Shown here piece after piece: positions 1 to 8,463 of a stretch of DNA of 64,000 nt. Under the pieces are notes generated by a model that did no database searches, was not told the origin of the DNA, and saw only the letters and a program-made list of their open reading frames with translations. Made by a program: the position numbers and the translations under genes. Location of the stretch: NCBI RefSeq assembly GCF_003751085.1, contig NZ_RJJY01000002.1, forward strand, positions 1 to 64,000, written 5' to 3'. Numbering within the stretch: position 1 is the stretch's first letter; each line of letters opens with the position of its first letter. Source of the stretch: Micromonospora sp. Llam0. GTDB taxonomy: Bacteria > Actinomycetota > Actinomycetes > Mycobacteriales > Micromonosporaceae.

Positions 1-363
1 TGGTTAAAGCTGGATTGCCTGAACCCCCAATTTCCCGGTAGGTGAAGCCGGCTGACTCCGCCGGAAAAGGCGTCTGCAACGGCGTCACGCTCTGCGTCGA
101 CATGATGTGGTGGTCGCGCAACCTTCGGAGCGGTTGGAACGGCTCCCAGCGAGGGAGATCAAGGGAATGATGTGGGGAACCTAAACGCGCTATTACGTAT
201 GACAGGGACGAACGTGGGATCACCTGTCGGGTGCGAACCCTATGGTGACAGAGGCCCCGTATTAGTCGTCGGAGTCACGCCCGACCCAGGGAGGACGGGA
301 AGGCCGTCCACAGGGCGAAGGGGGCCAGGTGGCTGGATACTCAACGACCGTGAGGTATGCGTA

Positions 364-2156
364 ATGCAGAACGCCGAAATGGTGGCTGAATGTCCTACGT
401 GAACGCGGAAGGCGTGGCCTGCCGTGCAACGAACTGTACCGACAACTGTTCAACCGAGCCTGTACTACTGGCCTACGGCCGAATCTACTCCAACGACGGA
501 GCGATGACGCCTGGGGCCTGCGGAGAAACCGCCGACGCGATGTCTTTGGCCCAAGATCGACCGCATCATTGATGCGATGCGCCCACGAACGCTACCGATT
601 CCAGCCAGCACGACGCGTCTACATTCCCAAAAAGAATGGAAAACGGAGACCCCTGGGTCTACCGTCATGGTCCGGATAAACTCGTCGGCGAAGTCGTCCG
701 CCTTCTGTTGGAGGCGTATTACGAGCCGCGATTCTCCGATCGCTCACACGGTTTCCGTCCCAACCGTGGCTGCCACACCGCACTAAACGAAGTGGCAACC
801 ACCTGGACTGGGACGACCTGGTTCATCGAGGGAGATATCGCCGACTGTTTCGGAAGTCTTGACCATGAGGTCATGCTGTCGATCCTGGCGGAAAACATCC
901 ACGATAACCGGCTCCTCCGGCTCATCAAACAGATGCTACAAGCCGGGTACTTGGAGGACTGGGAGTATCACGCAACACTCAGCGGCGCCCCGCAGGGTGG
1001 TGTGGCATCACCGATCCTTTCCAACATCTATTTGGATCGGTTGGACAGATTCGTCGAGACAGTGCTCATCCCGCAGTACACCCGAAGGGCTGGCAGAACA
1101 CCCAACCCTGCCTACCACAGGATATCGGCCGCTATCAAACGCGCTTACCGGCGCGGCGATCGGATAGCGGCACGCCGGCTGCGTGTGGAACGACGTGGCA
1201 TGTCCGGATGGGACACTCATGATCCCGAATACCGGCGGCTACGATATTCCCGTTACGCAGACGACCACCTCCTCGGGTTCATCGGACCCAAGGCCGAAGC
1301 CGAGCAGATCAAACAACGCCTGGCCCAGTTCCTGCATGACGACCTCAAACTGGACCTGAGCCAGGACAAGACCTTGATCACGCATGCCCGCACCCAGGCT
1401 GCGCAATACCTCGGCTACGAGGTCACCGTCCAACACAGTCAGTGCCGCCCCAGCGTCAACGGCAGCATCTGGCTGCGGGTTCCCCGGACGGTGATCACCG
1501 CCAAGATCGCCCCCTACCTCGAACGCGGTCAACCCGAGCGCCGCAAGGAGTTGATGAGCTGGGACGACCACGCCATCATCAGCACCTACGACGCCGAGTA
1601 CCGGGGCGTGGTTCAGTACTACCTGCTCGCCGGCGACGTGTCGAAGCTGAAACGGCTTCGGTGGGTCGCCGAAACGTCGATGCTCAAGACCCTGGCTGCG
1701 AAGCATCGCTCGACGGTGATGAAGATGGCCCGCAAGTACAAGGCCAAAATCGTCACACCGCACGGGCCGCGCACCTGCTTCCAGGCCATCGTGGCACGGC
1801 CGGGCAGGAAACCACTGGTCGCCAGGTTCGGTGGTATCCCCCTGAAACGGCAGAAGAAGGCGGCCATCAACGACCGCCTACCAGCCCCGATCACCACCCG
1901 TCGTAAAGAGCTGGTCATCCGGCTCACGGCGGGACAGTGCGAGTGGTGCGAGCGACGCGGCCCGGTGGAAACCCACCAGGTCCGCAAGCTCGCCGACCTC
2001 GACAAGCCGGGGCGACCACAGCCCGCGTGGGCGCAACTCATGGCCCGGAAACGCCGCAAGACCCTCGTGGTCTGCGCGGACTGCCACAAGGCCATCCATG
2101 CGGGACAGCCAACCGCGACACTCACGGAACAGCCGCTGGAGAGCTACGTGCGCTGA
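364..2156 (+). pseudogene. ltrA: Group II intron reverse transcriptase/maturase with HNH domain, frameshifted N-terminus
   Basis: The gene encodes an intron-encoded protein for splicing and retrohoming. Pieces in order are MQNAEMVAE from ATG 364, then VLRERGRRGLPC from 392, then LLAYGRIYSNDGAM, then KIDRIIDAMR from 553, then HERYRFQPARRVYIPKKNG from 584, then DKLVGEVV onward to the stop. Each junction needs one extra base removed, near 391, 440-460, 552, 581-583 and 673. After that the frame is intact: FIEGDIADCF, the APQGGVASPILSN box, the YADD catalytic motif, a maturase region, and a C-terminal HNH-like zinc motif (CEWC...CADCH). An ATG at 636 opens a 506-codon frame, but its first dozen codons are out of frame and it lacks the N-terminal RT blocks. 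As written, the gene cannot make a full-length enzyme. Confidence 0.85.
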
Positions 2157-2174
2157 AAGGTGCCCGCGTGGTTC
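2141..2174 (+). ncRNA. Group II intron domain V
   Basis: A 34-nt hairpin. The outer arm GAGCUACG pairs with CGUGGUUC, a two-base bulge follows, and GCGC pairs with GUGC around a loop containing GAAA. The AGC triad sits at the 5' strand, as expected for the catalytic domain. It overlaps the last codons and stop (2154-2156) of the maturase gene. Fold made by eye. Confidence 0.75.
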
Positions 2175-2182
2175 GGACCGGG

Positions 2183-2232
2183 GGCCGTTGGAAAAGGCGC
2201 CGCACACAGCGGAAACCTCGCCAACGGCCTAC
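2183..2232 (+). ncRNA. Group II intron domain VI and 3' splice site
   Basis: GGCCGUUGG at 2183-2191 pairs perfectly with CCAACGGCC at 2221-2229. The distal part contains unpaired adenines that could serve as the branch point. The following UAC at 2230-2232 fits the usual 3' end of these introns. The transposase frame resumes immediately after. Confidence 0.65.
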
Positions 2233-3047
2233 CGGTGTTTCGGGTACTCGACGACGCGATCGCCCAACTACCGGCGTCCTACCGGCGGAAGATCCTGATC
2301 CGCGTCGACGGCGCCGGCGCCACCCACGACCTCATGACACACCTGGAGCGGCTGAACCGGACACGACGCAACGTGCGCTTCACCGTCGGCTGGACCATCA
2401 CCGCCGCCGACGAGACCGCCATCGCCCGGCTACCCGAGACCGCGTGGACCGACAGCCTCGGCCAGGACGGCACCGCCACCACCGGACAGGCACACACCGC
2501 CGAGCTGACCGGCCTCAACCAACGCCTCGACAACTGGAACACCGGGCTACGGCTGATCGTGCGACGCACCAGAGCGTCGGCCCGGCACGCGAAGAACCTC
2601 ACCGCCCTGGAACGATCCACCGGCTGGCGATACGCGATCGTCGCCACCAACATCGGTCGCCTCGGACGGGTAGCCGGCTCGCACCAGCCACAATGGCTCG
2701 ACGCCCTCCACCGCGCCCACGCCGGCGTCGAGGACCGCGTCCGCACCAACAAGGCCATGGGCCTACGGAACCTGCCCTCCAAGGACTGGACCGTCAACCA
2801 GGGCTGGGTCCTCGCCGCGAACATCGCCGCCGACCTCGACACCTGGACCCGGCTCCTCGGCCTACACGACCAGGCCGACCTCGCCCACGCCGAACCCGAC
2901 ACCCTGCGCTACCGAATCCTGCACCTCCCCGCGAAACTCGCCACCCACGCCCGCCGCACGATCCTGTCCATCCCCGACACCTGGCCCTGGGCCGAAGCGT
3001 TCACCCTCTGCTGGCAACGCCTCAGCCTGATACCCCCACCCACCTGA
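2233..3047 (+). pseudogene. IS1380-type transposase, 3' part interrupted by the intron
   Basis: The frame from 2233 to the stop at 3047 encodes the C-terminal half of an IS1380-family DDE transposase. Visible stretches are VLDDAIAQLPASYRRK, ILIRVDGAGATHDLM, FTVGWTITAADE, HRAHAGVEDRVRTNKAMG and WPWAEAFTLCWQRL. The reading frame stays open upstream to 2160, but that portion is intron sequence. The N-terminal half would lie upstream of the intron, outside the window. The element is distinct in sequence from the IS1380-type copy at 3425. If the intron splices correctly, transposase mRNA could be restored; the damaged maturase makes that doubtful without help in trans. Confidence 0.8.
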
Positions 3048-3424
3048 CCCCCAACACCGGCCCCTACCAGCAGAAAGACGCCACCGGCACCAGGAGGACC
3101 GGCGCACCCGCAGCGACACGCGGCGAACCGACCCCCACCCCGAGTGGACAAAACGGTCAGCCGAACCGGACTACCAGGGATCAACACCCTCTGACGGATT
3201 GAGGCCAGCACGACTACGGATGACTCTACTCTGCATCTATATGATGTGATCTATGCCACATCAACCCTCGGTACCTCTAGCGTTACAGCAGCTCAGGAGC
3301 TCTCAGCCTCGATCCACCGATGAAGGTTTGACCGGCAGGACCCCGGCTACAGAAAGTGCCCTCTGAACTGGAAGGATAGGAGTTCTGACGCTTCTATCAC
3401 TCGGTTCGAGAGGGCACCTCGCAG
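3048..3424. other. Gap between two IS1380-type elements
   Basis: No gene is seen. The stretch should contain the right end of the first element and the left end of the second, but I could not fix the terminal inverted repeats. It holds a 7-bp inverted repeat (TGATGTG at 3242-3248, CACATCA at 3257-3263) and the stem described at 3356-3417. Confidence 0.5.
3356..3417. repeat. Imperfect inverted repeat before the IS1380 transposase
   Basis: GTGCCCTCTGAAC at 3356-3368 is the near-complement of GTTCGAGAGGGCAC at 3404-3417, with one extra base in the right arm. It ends 7 bp before the transposase start. It may be part of the IS terminal region, or a hairpin limiting read-through into the transposase gene, as seen in many insertion sequences. 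Confidence 0.5.
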
Positions 3425-4813
3425 GTGAGAATACGCCAGGACGCGCCGGTGGTGCGCGCGACGTTCGACGATCCGAATCTGGTGTCGTGTGCCGGTCTCG
3501 TTCCGGTGATGCGCCTTGCCGAGCAGGCCGGTCTGCACGACGCGGTCGCAGACCGGGTCAGGCTACCGACGGACAAGGGCGCGAACCCGGCCGGCAAGGT
3601 CGCCACGATCGTGGCCGGGATGCTCGCGGGCGCGGACAGCATCGACGACCTCGACATCGCCCGGCACGGCGGCATGCGGTCGCTGTTCGGCGGCGTGTAC
3701 GCGCCGTCGACACTCGGGTCGTTCCTGCGTACGTTCACCCACGGGCACGTACGGCAGTTACAGGCCGCCGCCCGCGACACCCTGATCGGTCTGACCGGCC
3801 GGGCACCGATCCTGACCGGCGCCGACACCCTGTGCTTCGTGGACATCGACTCCATGCTGCGGCGGGTGTACGGCAAGCAGAAGCAGGGCATCGGGTTCGG
3901 CCACGCCAAGGTCGGCGGCTACAACGTCTACCTGCGCGGCTACAACCCCCTGGTCGCGACGCTGTCCACCCCGCTGTCCGCGCCGGTGATCGCCGCCACG
4001 AGGCTGCGGTCGGGTAACGCCGGCTCGGCCCGGGGCGCCGCCACCATGATCGCCGAGGCCATCACGACCGCCCGGGCATGCGGCGCTTCGGGGGAGATCA
4101 TGGTGCGAGCGGACTCGGCGTTCTACGCCAAGACGGTGATCAGCGGCTGCCGGCGTCGTGGCGTGCGGTTCTCGGTCACCTGCCGCATCGACCCGAAGAT
4201 CCGCGCCGCGTGCGACGGCATCGCCGCCGACCAGTGGGTCGACATCACCTATCCGCAGGCCGTCTGGGACGAAGACGCCGGCCGGTGGATCTCCGACGCG
4301 CAGATCGCCGAAACCACGTACACCGCGTTCGCCGGCACCCGACACGAGGCGACCGCCCGGCTGATCGTGCGCCGCGTCCGCCGCGACGACCCGCAACAGA
4401 TCCCCGGCCAGGACGAACTCCTGCCGACCTACCGGTACCACGCCGTGTTCACCGACAGCCCGTACACCCTCGTCCAGGCCGAAGCCCAGCACCGGCAACA
4501 CGCGATCATCGAGCACGTCAACGCCGACCTGATCACCGGGCCCCTCGCCCACCTGCCCTCCGGACACTTCAGCGCCAACGACGCCTGGCTGACCTGCGCC
4601 GCGATCACGCACAACCTCACCCGCGCCGCCGGACACCTCGCCGCGGGCACCTGGTCGACCGCCAGACCCGCCACCATCCGGACCCGGATCATCACCGTCG
4701 CGGCCCGCCTCGCCCACCGGGCCCGCACCATCCACCTACACCTGCCCGAGTACTGGCCCTGGCAGGCGGCGTTCGACAACCTGTTCACCGCCGTCCAGCC
4801 GGCACCCGGCTGA
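3425..4813 (+). CDS. IS1380-family transposase
   Basis: A 462-residue DDE transposase of normal length for the family, from GTG 3425. Likely catalytic acidic residues lie in FVDIDSMLRRVYGKQKQG (first Asp region), VRADSAFYAK (second Asp) and IIEHVNADL (Glu). The C-terminus ends in WPWQAAFDNLF, similar in layout to the interrupted copy upstream. The frame is undamaged, so the element may be active. No clear Shine-Dalgarno is visible. An 18-bp perfect palindrome follows about 80 bp downstream. Confidence 0.9.
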   Translation: MRIRQDAPVVRATFDDPNLVSCAGLVPVMRLAEQAGLHDAVADRVRLPTDKGANPAGKVATIVAGMLAGADSIDDLDIARHGGMRSLFGGVYAPSTLGSFLRTFTHGHVRQLQAAARDTLIGLTGRAPILTGADTLCFVDIDSMLRRVYGKQKQGIGFGHAKVGGYNVYLRGYNPLVATLSTPLSAPVIAATRLRSGNAGSARGAATMIAEAITTARACGASGEIMVRADSAFYAKTVISGCRRRGVRFSVTCRIDPKIRAACDGIAADQWVDITYPQAVWDEDAGRWISDAQIAETTYTAFAGTRHEATARLIVRRVRRDDPQQIPGQDELLPTYRYHAVFTDSPYTLVQAEAQHRQHAIIEHVNADLITGPLAHLPSGHFSANDAWLTCAAITHNLTRAAGHLAAGTWSTARPATIRTRIITVAARLAHRARTIHLHLPEYWPWQAAFDNLFTAVQPAPG

Positions 4814-4895
4814 CCACACCCCACCAGCCGAAACCAGGCGGCCCGACCACAGGCCACAATCCCCGTTCCACCTCGAACCCTCACCCTCGGAGCAA

Positions 4896-4913
4896 GCCGA
4901 TCACGTGATCGGC
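4896..4913. repeat. 18-bp perfect palindrome
   Basis: The sequence gccgatcacgtgatcggc reads identically on both strands. It lies downstream of the IS1380 transposase, where the right end of the element is expected. It could be a transposase or host-factor site, or a terminator lacking a loop. Confidence 0.6.
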
Positions 4914-5002
4914 GACTCCCTCACGCCCGCCCCACCACCCCAATACAGAAATGTTCAACCAACATTTAGCGGCAACCGCGTCGGTGGATCGAGGCTCAGG
5001 AG

Positions 5003-5113
5003 GATCTTGATAGAGTCGCCGCAGAGTTGAATGGCAGACCGCGTCAGACGTTGAACTGGCTGAAGCCGATCGAGGTTTTCAACGATCTGGTTAAGAATGC
5101 AGTGTCGCCATGA
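5003..5113 (+). pseudogene. IS30-type transposase C-terminal remnant
   Basis: A 34-codon open stretch (5009-5110, stop 5111-5113) reads DRVAAELNGRPRQTLNWLKP followed by IEVFNDLVK. This is the conserved end of IS30-family transposases (AAELNGRPRxTLxWxxP). No upstream portion in frame is recognisable and the catalytic core is absent. It marks an older insertion at the edge of the lower-GC block. Confidence 0.75.
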
Positions 5114-5192
5114 TTACTTGACTCCGCCATAGTCTGGGGGTAGCGAGTACCCGCAATCTTGGTACTATAAATAAGTTCACCCGCCACCTGAC

Positions 5193-5235
5193 CGCCCTCT
5201 GGACGTTCTCCTTGATGGAGGGCGTCCAGAGGGCG
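5193..5235 (+). promoter_or_regulatory. Perfect 13-bp hairpin in the lipoprotein leader
   Basis: CGCCCTCTGGACG at 5193-5205 pairs perfectly with CGTCCAGAGGGCG at 5223-5235. The 17-nt loop can add a CTCC/GGAG stem. It ends 13 bp before the Shine-Dalgarno AAGGAGG (5249-5255). It could attenuate transcription entering from the IS side or act as a leader element. Function is inferred. Confidence 0.6.
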
Positions 5236-5260
5236 TTGGGTGCAGCACAAGGAGGCATAC

Positions 5261-6175
5261 ATGGTTGCCAGAGGTGACACAGGCAGGTGTATAGCTCTGG
5301 TCCTACCCGCCGTCTTGGCGGCGGCTGTCGTCGGTTGCTCACCACAGAACGCCCGACAAAGCGACGATGATTCGCAGCCGGAGCCGCCTGTGGAGATGAT
5401 GACGGTTGACAGCCTTGAGGCGTTCTCGCTTCCGCTGGACACCTATCGTTTGTCAAAGCAATCAGCGCAGGTCGTCTCGCAGGCGTTCGAAGAGTTGTTC
5501 GTAGAATGCATGCAGGAACTTGGCTTCACTGAGGAGCCGTGGCGGCCTAGCCCAGCCTCGGACCCAGAGGGAAACGAAGGGCTCTACGGCGTTACAGACA
5601 AGGAAGAAGCGCAGCGCTGGGGATACCACCCACCTCAGGAGTCCGAGAACTCACAACCGGACAGCGCTCCGAGGCAGGTTCCATCGGCCGCATGGCAAAC
5701 GGCAGCAGAAGGATCAGCGTCACAGACAGCTGAGGGCAAGCGAGTTCCAGATGGAGGTTGTCGCGGCGCTGCGCTTCGAGAGTTGTCGGAGGGCACACCG
5801 AATACCGATGTCGAGCTTGCCGACCGTCTTGCCATCGATAGCTACCAGCGCTCTAAGGAGGACAGCCGGGTTTTGTCTACATTTTCTGAGTGGAGCGAGT
5901 GCATGCGGCAGCTTGGATTTGAGTACCCTGCGCCAATGGATGCGAACAACGATGAAACTTGGTGGTCAAGCGAAGCTCCGTCATCACGAGAAATTGCCAC
6001 AGCCGTTGCAGATGTTGAGTGCAAGCAGCAGGTTGGCCTGATCAATATCTGGGCATCAGTGCATACGGCATACGAGAAGCGGGCTATCGAGGAAAACGCT
6101 GAAGCGCTAGCGTCAGTCCAGGAGTACCGCCGGATTGAGGAGGCCAATGCTCTGGCGGTCCTCGAACGGCGATGA
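5261..6175 (+). CDS. Exported lipoprotein of unknown function, with repeated ECMxxLGF motif
   Basis: ATG 5261 is chosen because AAGGAGG (5249-5255) precedes it; a GTG at 5240 in frame lacks such a site. The 304-residue product starts with a short charged segment, a hydrophobic stretch and a lipobox ending AVVGC, so it should be lipid-anchored outside the membrane. Two similar segments, ECMQELGF and ECMRQLGF, suggest an internal duplication with conserved Cys. The middle is rich in Ser, Gln and acidic residues. It precedes a membrane-fusion protein/ABC exporter set in the same orientation and may be its extracellular partner, but the family is not recognised. Third codon positions are visibly less GC-rich than in genes beyond 11 kb. 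Confidence 0.75.
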   Translation: MVARGDTGRCIALVLPAVLAAAVVGCSPQNARQSDDDSQPEPPVEMMTVDSLEAFSLPLDTYRLSKQSAQVVSQAFEELFVECMQELGFTEEPWRPSPASDPEGNEGLYGVTDKEEAQRWGYHPPQESENSQPDSAPRQVPSAAWQTAAEGSASQTAEGKRVPDGGCRGAALRELSEGTPNTDVELADRLAIDSYQRSKEDSRVLSTFSEWSECMRQLGFEYPAPMDANNDETWWSSEAPSSREIATAVADVECKQQVGLINIWASVHTAYEKRAIEENAEALASVQEYRRIEEANALAVLERR

Positions 6176-6397
6176 CGAAACTCTGTTGAGCGCCTCCAGC
6201 AACGACCCCGGATGCAGAATCTCGGCAGACCCGGCAACTGCGGCAAGCAGACTCGCCGATCGAGGTACCCGCAGGTGCCTCGCGACCGAGGACCTGCGTG
6301 CGCCGAGACTTGGTTTGATTGACGCCGACGGGTCGTCTAGCATCATCCAAGATGACATGCAATCGGCTCATCAACAGCAATTAGCCGGGGGTTGAAC
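6176..6397 (+). other. Intergenic leader before the transporter operon
   Basis: A 222-bp gap without a gene. It contains a hairpin at 6271-6297 (GCAGGTgCCTCG, loop CGAC, CGAGGACCTGC, with one bulged G) that lacks a T-run. The transporter operon promoter probably lies here, but no convincing -35/-10 pair was found. Confidence 0.4.
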
Positions 6398-7795
6398 GTG
6401 CCCGAAGCCGACCTCTCGACGCTTGTGCGGCGTCAGCGGATCGCCCTGATTGTGGCGGCCGCTACTGTAGTGCTGGCAGCCGGAGGGTTGGTTCTGTCGA
6501 CGTTAGTTAAGTCGCCAGCGCAACATCTTGCTGAGACCGCACCGCCGACGCCGTCTCTCCTGACAGCCACTGTACAGGAACGGGTGCTGGCGACCACAAT
6601 GGTCACTCGTGGCACGGTGGTGGCAACCCATCTGCTGGAGGTGACACCTGTCGCAGCTCAGGGGGCCGACGCCCTCGTGGTGACGGGTGTGCACACAAGC
6701 GTCGGTGCGCCGGTCACGCCAGGCTCGGTGCTGGTGGAGGTGTCCGGACGTCCGTTGATCGCCCTACCAGGCTCAGTGCCGGCCTACCGGGACCTCCGCC
6801 CCGGCGACGAAGGCGACGACGTGGCGCAGCTACAGTCCGCGCTGCAAGAACTGAGCTACTACAGTGGCGCGGTCGACGGTCATTTCGGCGCAGCAACAAA
6901 GAATGCCGTGGCTCGGCTTTACGGCCAGCTAGGCTACCGTATGCCCGAGACCGGTGGCGTGAACGGGGTCGAGGAGCGAGACGCTTTGCGGGCGGCCGAG
7001 GACGCGGTCGAAGAGGCCCAGCGCGAGGTCGACAACCTTCAGCGAGTCATAGACAGTCGATCAGAATCTGCGGAGACGCCGCAACCAACGGAAGAGCCCC
7101 TCGAAGTCCAGATGGAGTACCTTCAGAAGCAACTTGATGACGCCACCATGAATCTTGAGGAGCTGATCGCGCGTACTGGGCCGATGATGCCTCGCAACGA
7201 GGTCGTCTTCGTCCCAGCCTTCCCGGCGCGCACGACTGCGCTTGGCGCAGAGGTGGGCGATCAGGTTGAAAGTGCCCTGGTTATGATATCTGCGGGCGAA
7301 CTGGAGATTCTTGCTCAGTTCGCGCCGGACCAATCAGAGTTGCTTGCTAATGACATGGGGGTGGAAATATACTCCGAGATCCTCGGCCTCACCGCCTCGG
7401 CAACCATTGGAAGTATTGGGGAAGTCACCATCGATGGCGCGACCGATCAGGCGTCGGGAGGGGGGAGCGGGGCGCCGTATGTGCCGCTAAACGTCGTGCC
7501 GGATGAGCCCTTGGAGGCTGCTTGGGCTGGGCAGGACGTGCGACTCACCATAACCGCCGCGCAGACGGACGGACCGGTACTAGTCGTCCCAATATCCGCC
7601 GTGACAGCAAGCGCGAATGGGCGTACGACCGTTTCTCGGGTCGATGTAGGAGAGAGCGTCGTTCCTGTCGAAGTGAACGCGGGAGCCTCCGCTGACGGCT
7701 GGGTCCAGATCAGGCCGATTGATGGAGAGTTGGCCGCTGGCGATCGAGTAGTGGTCGGTGAGGCCGCTCGCGACATGGCGTCCGACGGCGCATGA
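6398..7795 (+). CDS. Membrane-fusion (HlyD/MacA-like) protein with peptidoglycan-binding domain
   Basis: GTG 6398 is preferred (GGGGG lies just upstream); TTG 6392 is an in-frame alternative. The product of about 465 residues has one N-terminal membrane segment (about residues 16-38), a barrel-sandwich region, and a PG_binding_1-like domain (LRPGDEGDDVAQLQSALQEL, then VDGHFGAATKNAV). A coiled coil (about 190-255) and C-terminal beta domains follow. In MacAB-type systems this adaptor couples the ABC transporter to substrates outside the membrane. Here the peptidoglycan-binding domain would anchor it to the wall of a Gram-positive cell. The stop overlaps the next start by ATGA, which shows translational coupling. 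Base composition is lower in GC than in the core genes. Confidence 0.85.
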   Translation: MPEADLSTLVRRQRIALIVAAATVVLAAGGLVLSTLVKSPAQHLAETAPPTPSLLTATVQERVLATTMVTRGTVVATHLLEVTPVAAQGADALVVTGVHTSVGAPVTPGSVLVEVSGRPLIALPGSVPAYRDLRPGDEGDDVAQLQSALQELSYYSGAVDGHFGAATKNAVARLYGQLGYRMPETGGVNGVEERDALRAAEDAVEEAQREVDNLQRVIDSRSESAETPQPTEEPLEVQMEYLQKQLDDATMNLEELIARTGPMMPRNEVVFVPAFPARTTALGAEVGDQVESALVMISAGELEILAQFAPDQSELLANDMGVEIYSEILGLTASATIGSIGEVTIDGATDQASGGGSGAPYVPLNVVPDEPLEAAWAGQDVRLTITAAQTDGPVLVVPISAVTASANGRTTVSRVDVGESVVPVEVNAGASADGWVQIRPIDGELAAGDRVVVGEAARDMASDGA

Positions 7796-8463
7796 GCACT
7801 GTCTTGGATTTCCAGGGAGTTGGGCTTACTTATCCTGGCTCGCCTTCCGTGGAGGCGTTGCAGCCGTGCGATGTGAAGATACACGCCGGCGAGTATGTGA
7901 CCGTGATCGGCCCATCGGGCTCAGGTAAGTCTACGTTCCTAAATGTTGCCGGCCTGTTGGATCGGCCCACAGGTGGTCGCTATATCCTGAATGGAATAGA
8001 CACGAGCGAACTCAGCAAGACGGACCGCGCTTCCATTAGAGCGCATTTCATCGGTTTCGTTTTCCAAGAGTTCCATCTGTTGCCACACCGCACGGCAATC
8101 GAGAACGTTGCCTTGGCGCAACTGTACACGGGAGCGAACCGTCGAAAGCGTATCGCCGCCGCCACTGAAATGCTGGATCGGGTGGGTTTGTCACATCGCA
8201 AGGAGGCCCTTCCCGCTAAGCTCTCTGGGGGAGAGCGGCAGAGGGTGGCTATTGCCAGGGCCCTGGCAAACGCCCCGCAGCTCCTGCTGTGCGACGAACC
8301 TACCGGGAACCTGGACACGGCAACGAGTGCAACTGTTCTAGAGCTGCTGGATGAGCTCCACGCGGATGGCTTGACCATACTCCTGATTACGCATGACCCG
8401 GAGGTGTCTGCGCGTGGGGAACGTACGCTCCAGGTCCGTGACGGTGTGGTGAGTTGGTCGTGA
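7792..8463 (+). CDS. ABC transporter ATP-binding protein, MacB/LolD type
   Basis: A 223-residue ATPase with Walker A GPSGSGKST, Q-loop FVFQEFHLL, signature LSGGERQRVAIARA, Walker B LLLCDEPTGNLD and H-loop LLITHD. All key residues are present. It belongs to the family that powers FtsX-like permeases in export of peptides or lipoproteins. The start overlaps the adaptor stop (ATGA at 7792-7795) and the end overlaps the permease start, so the three are one translationally coupled operon. The substrate is unknown. Confidence 0.93.
   Translation: MSTVLDFQGVGLTYPGSPSVEALQPCDVKIHAGEYVTVIGPSGSGKSTFLNVAGLLDRPTGGRYILNGIDTSELSKTDRASIRAHFIGFVFQEFHLLPHRTAIENVALAQLYTGANRRKRIAAATEMLDRVGLSHRKEALPAKLSGGERQRVAIARALANAPQLLLCDEPTGNLDTATSATVLELLDELHADGLTILLITHDPEVSARGERTLQVRDGVVSWS

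Larger units (their letters stand above)
1..2232 (+). mobile_element. Group II intron (5' end probably just outside the window)
   Basis: A retroelement with a structured RNA (about 1-363), a reverse transcriptase/maturase gene in the domain IV position (364-2156), then domains V and VI. The stretch around 200-260 resembles the conserved domain I of actinobacterial group II introns. Domain V folds at 2141-2174. A stem of 2183-2191 with 2221-2229 gives domain VI, so the 3' splice site is placed after TAC at 2230-2232. The flanking exon from 2233 is IS1380-type transposase sequence. The 5' GUGYG-type end is not seen and probably lies just upstream of base 1. Boundaries are inferred from folding by eye. 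Confidence 0.8.

Noticed and set aside
390..572. 60-codon frame as an independent gene
   Set aside because: It contains the RT segment LLAYGRIYSNDGAM and is one piece of the frameshifted intron protein.
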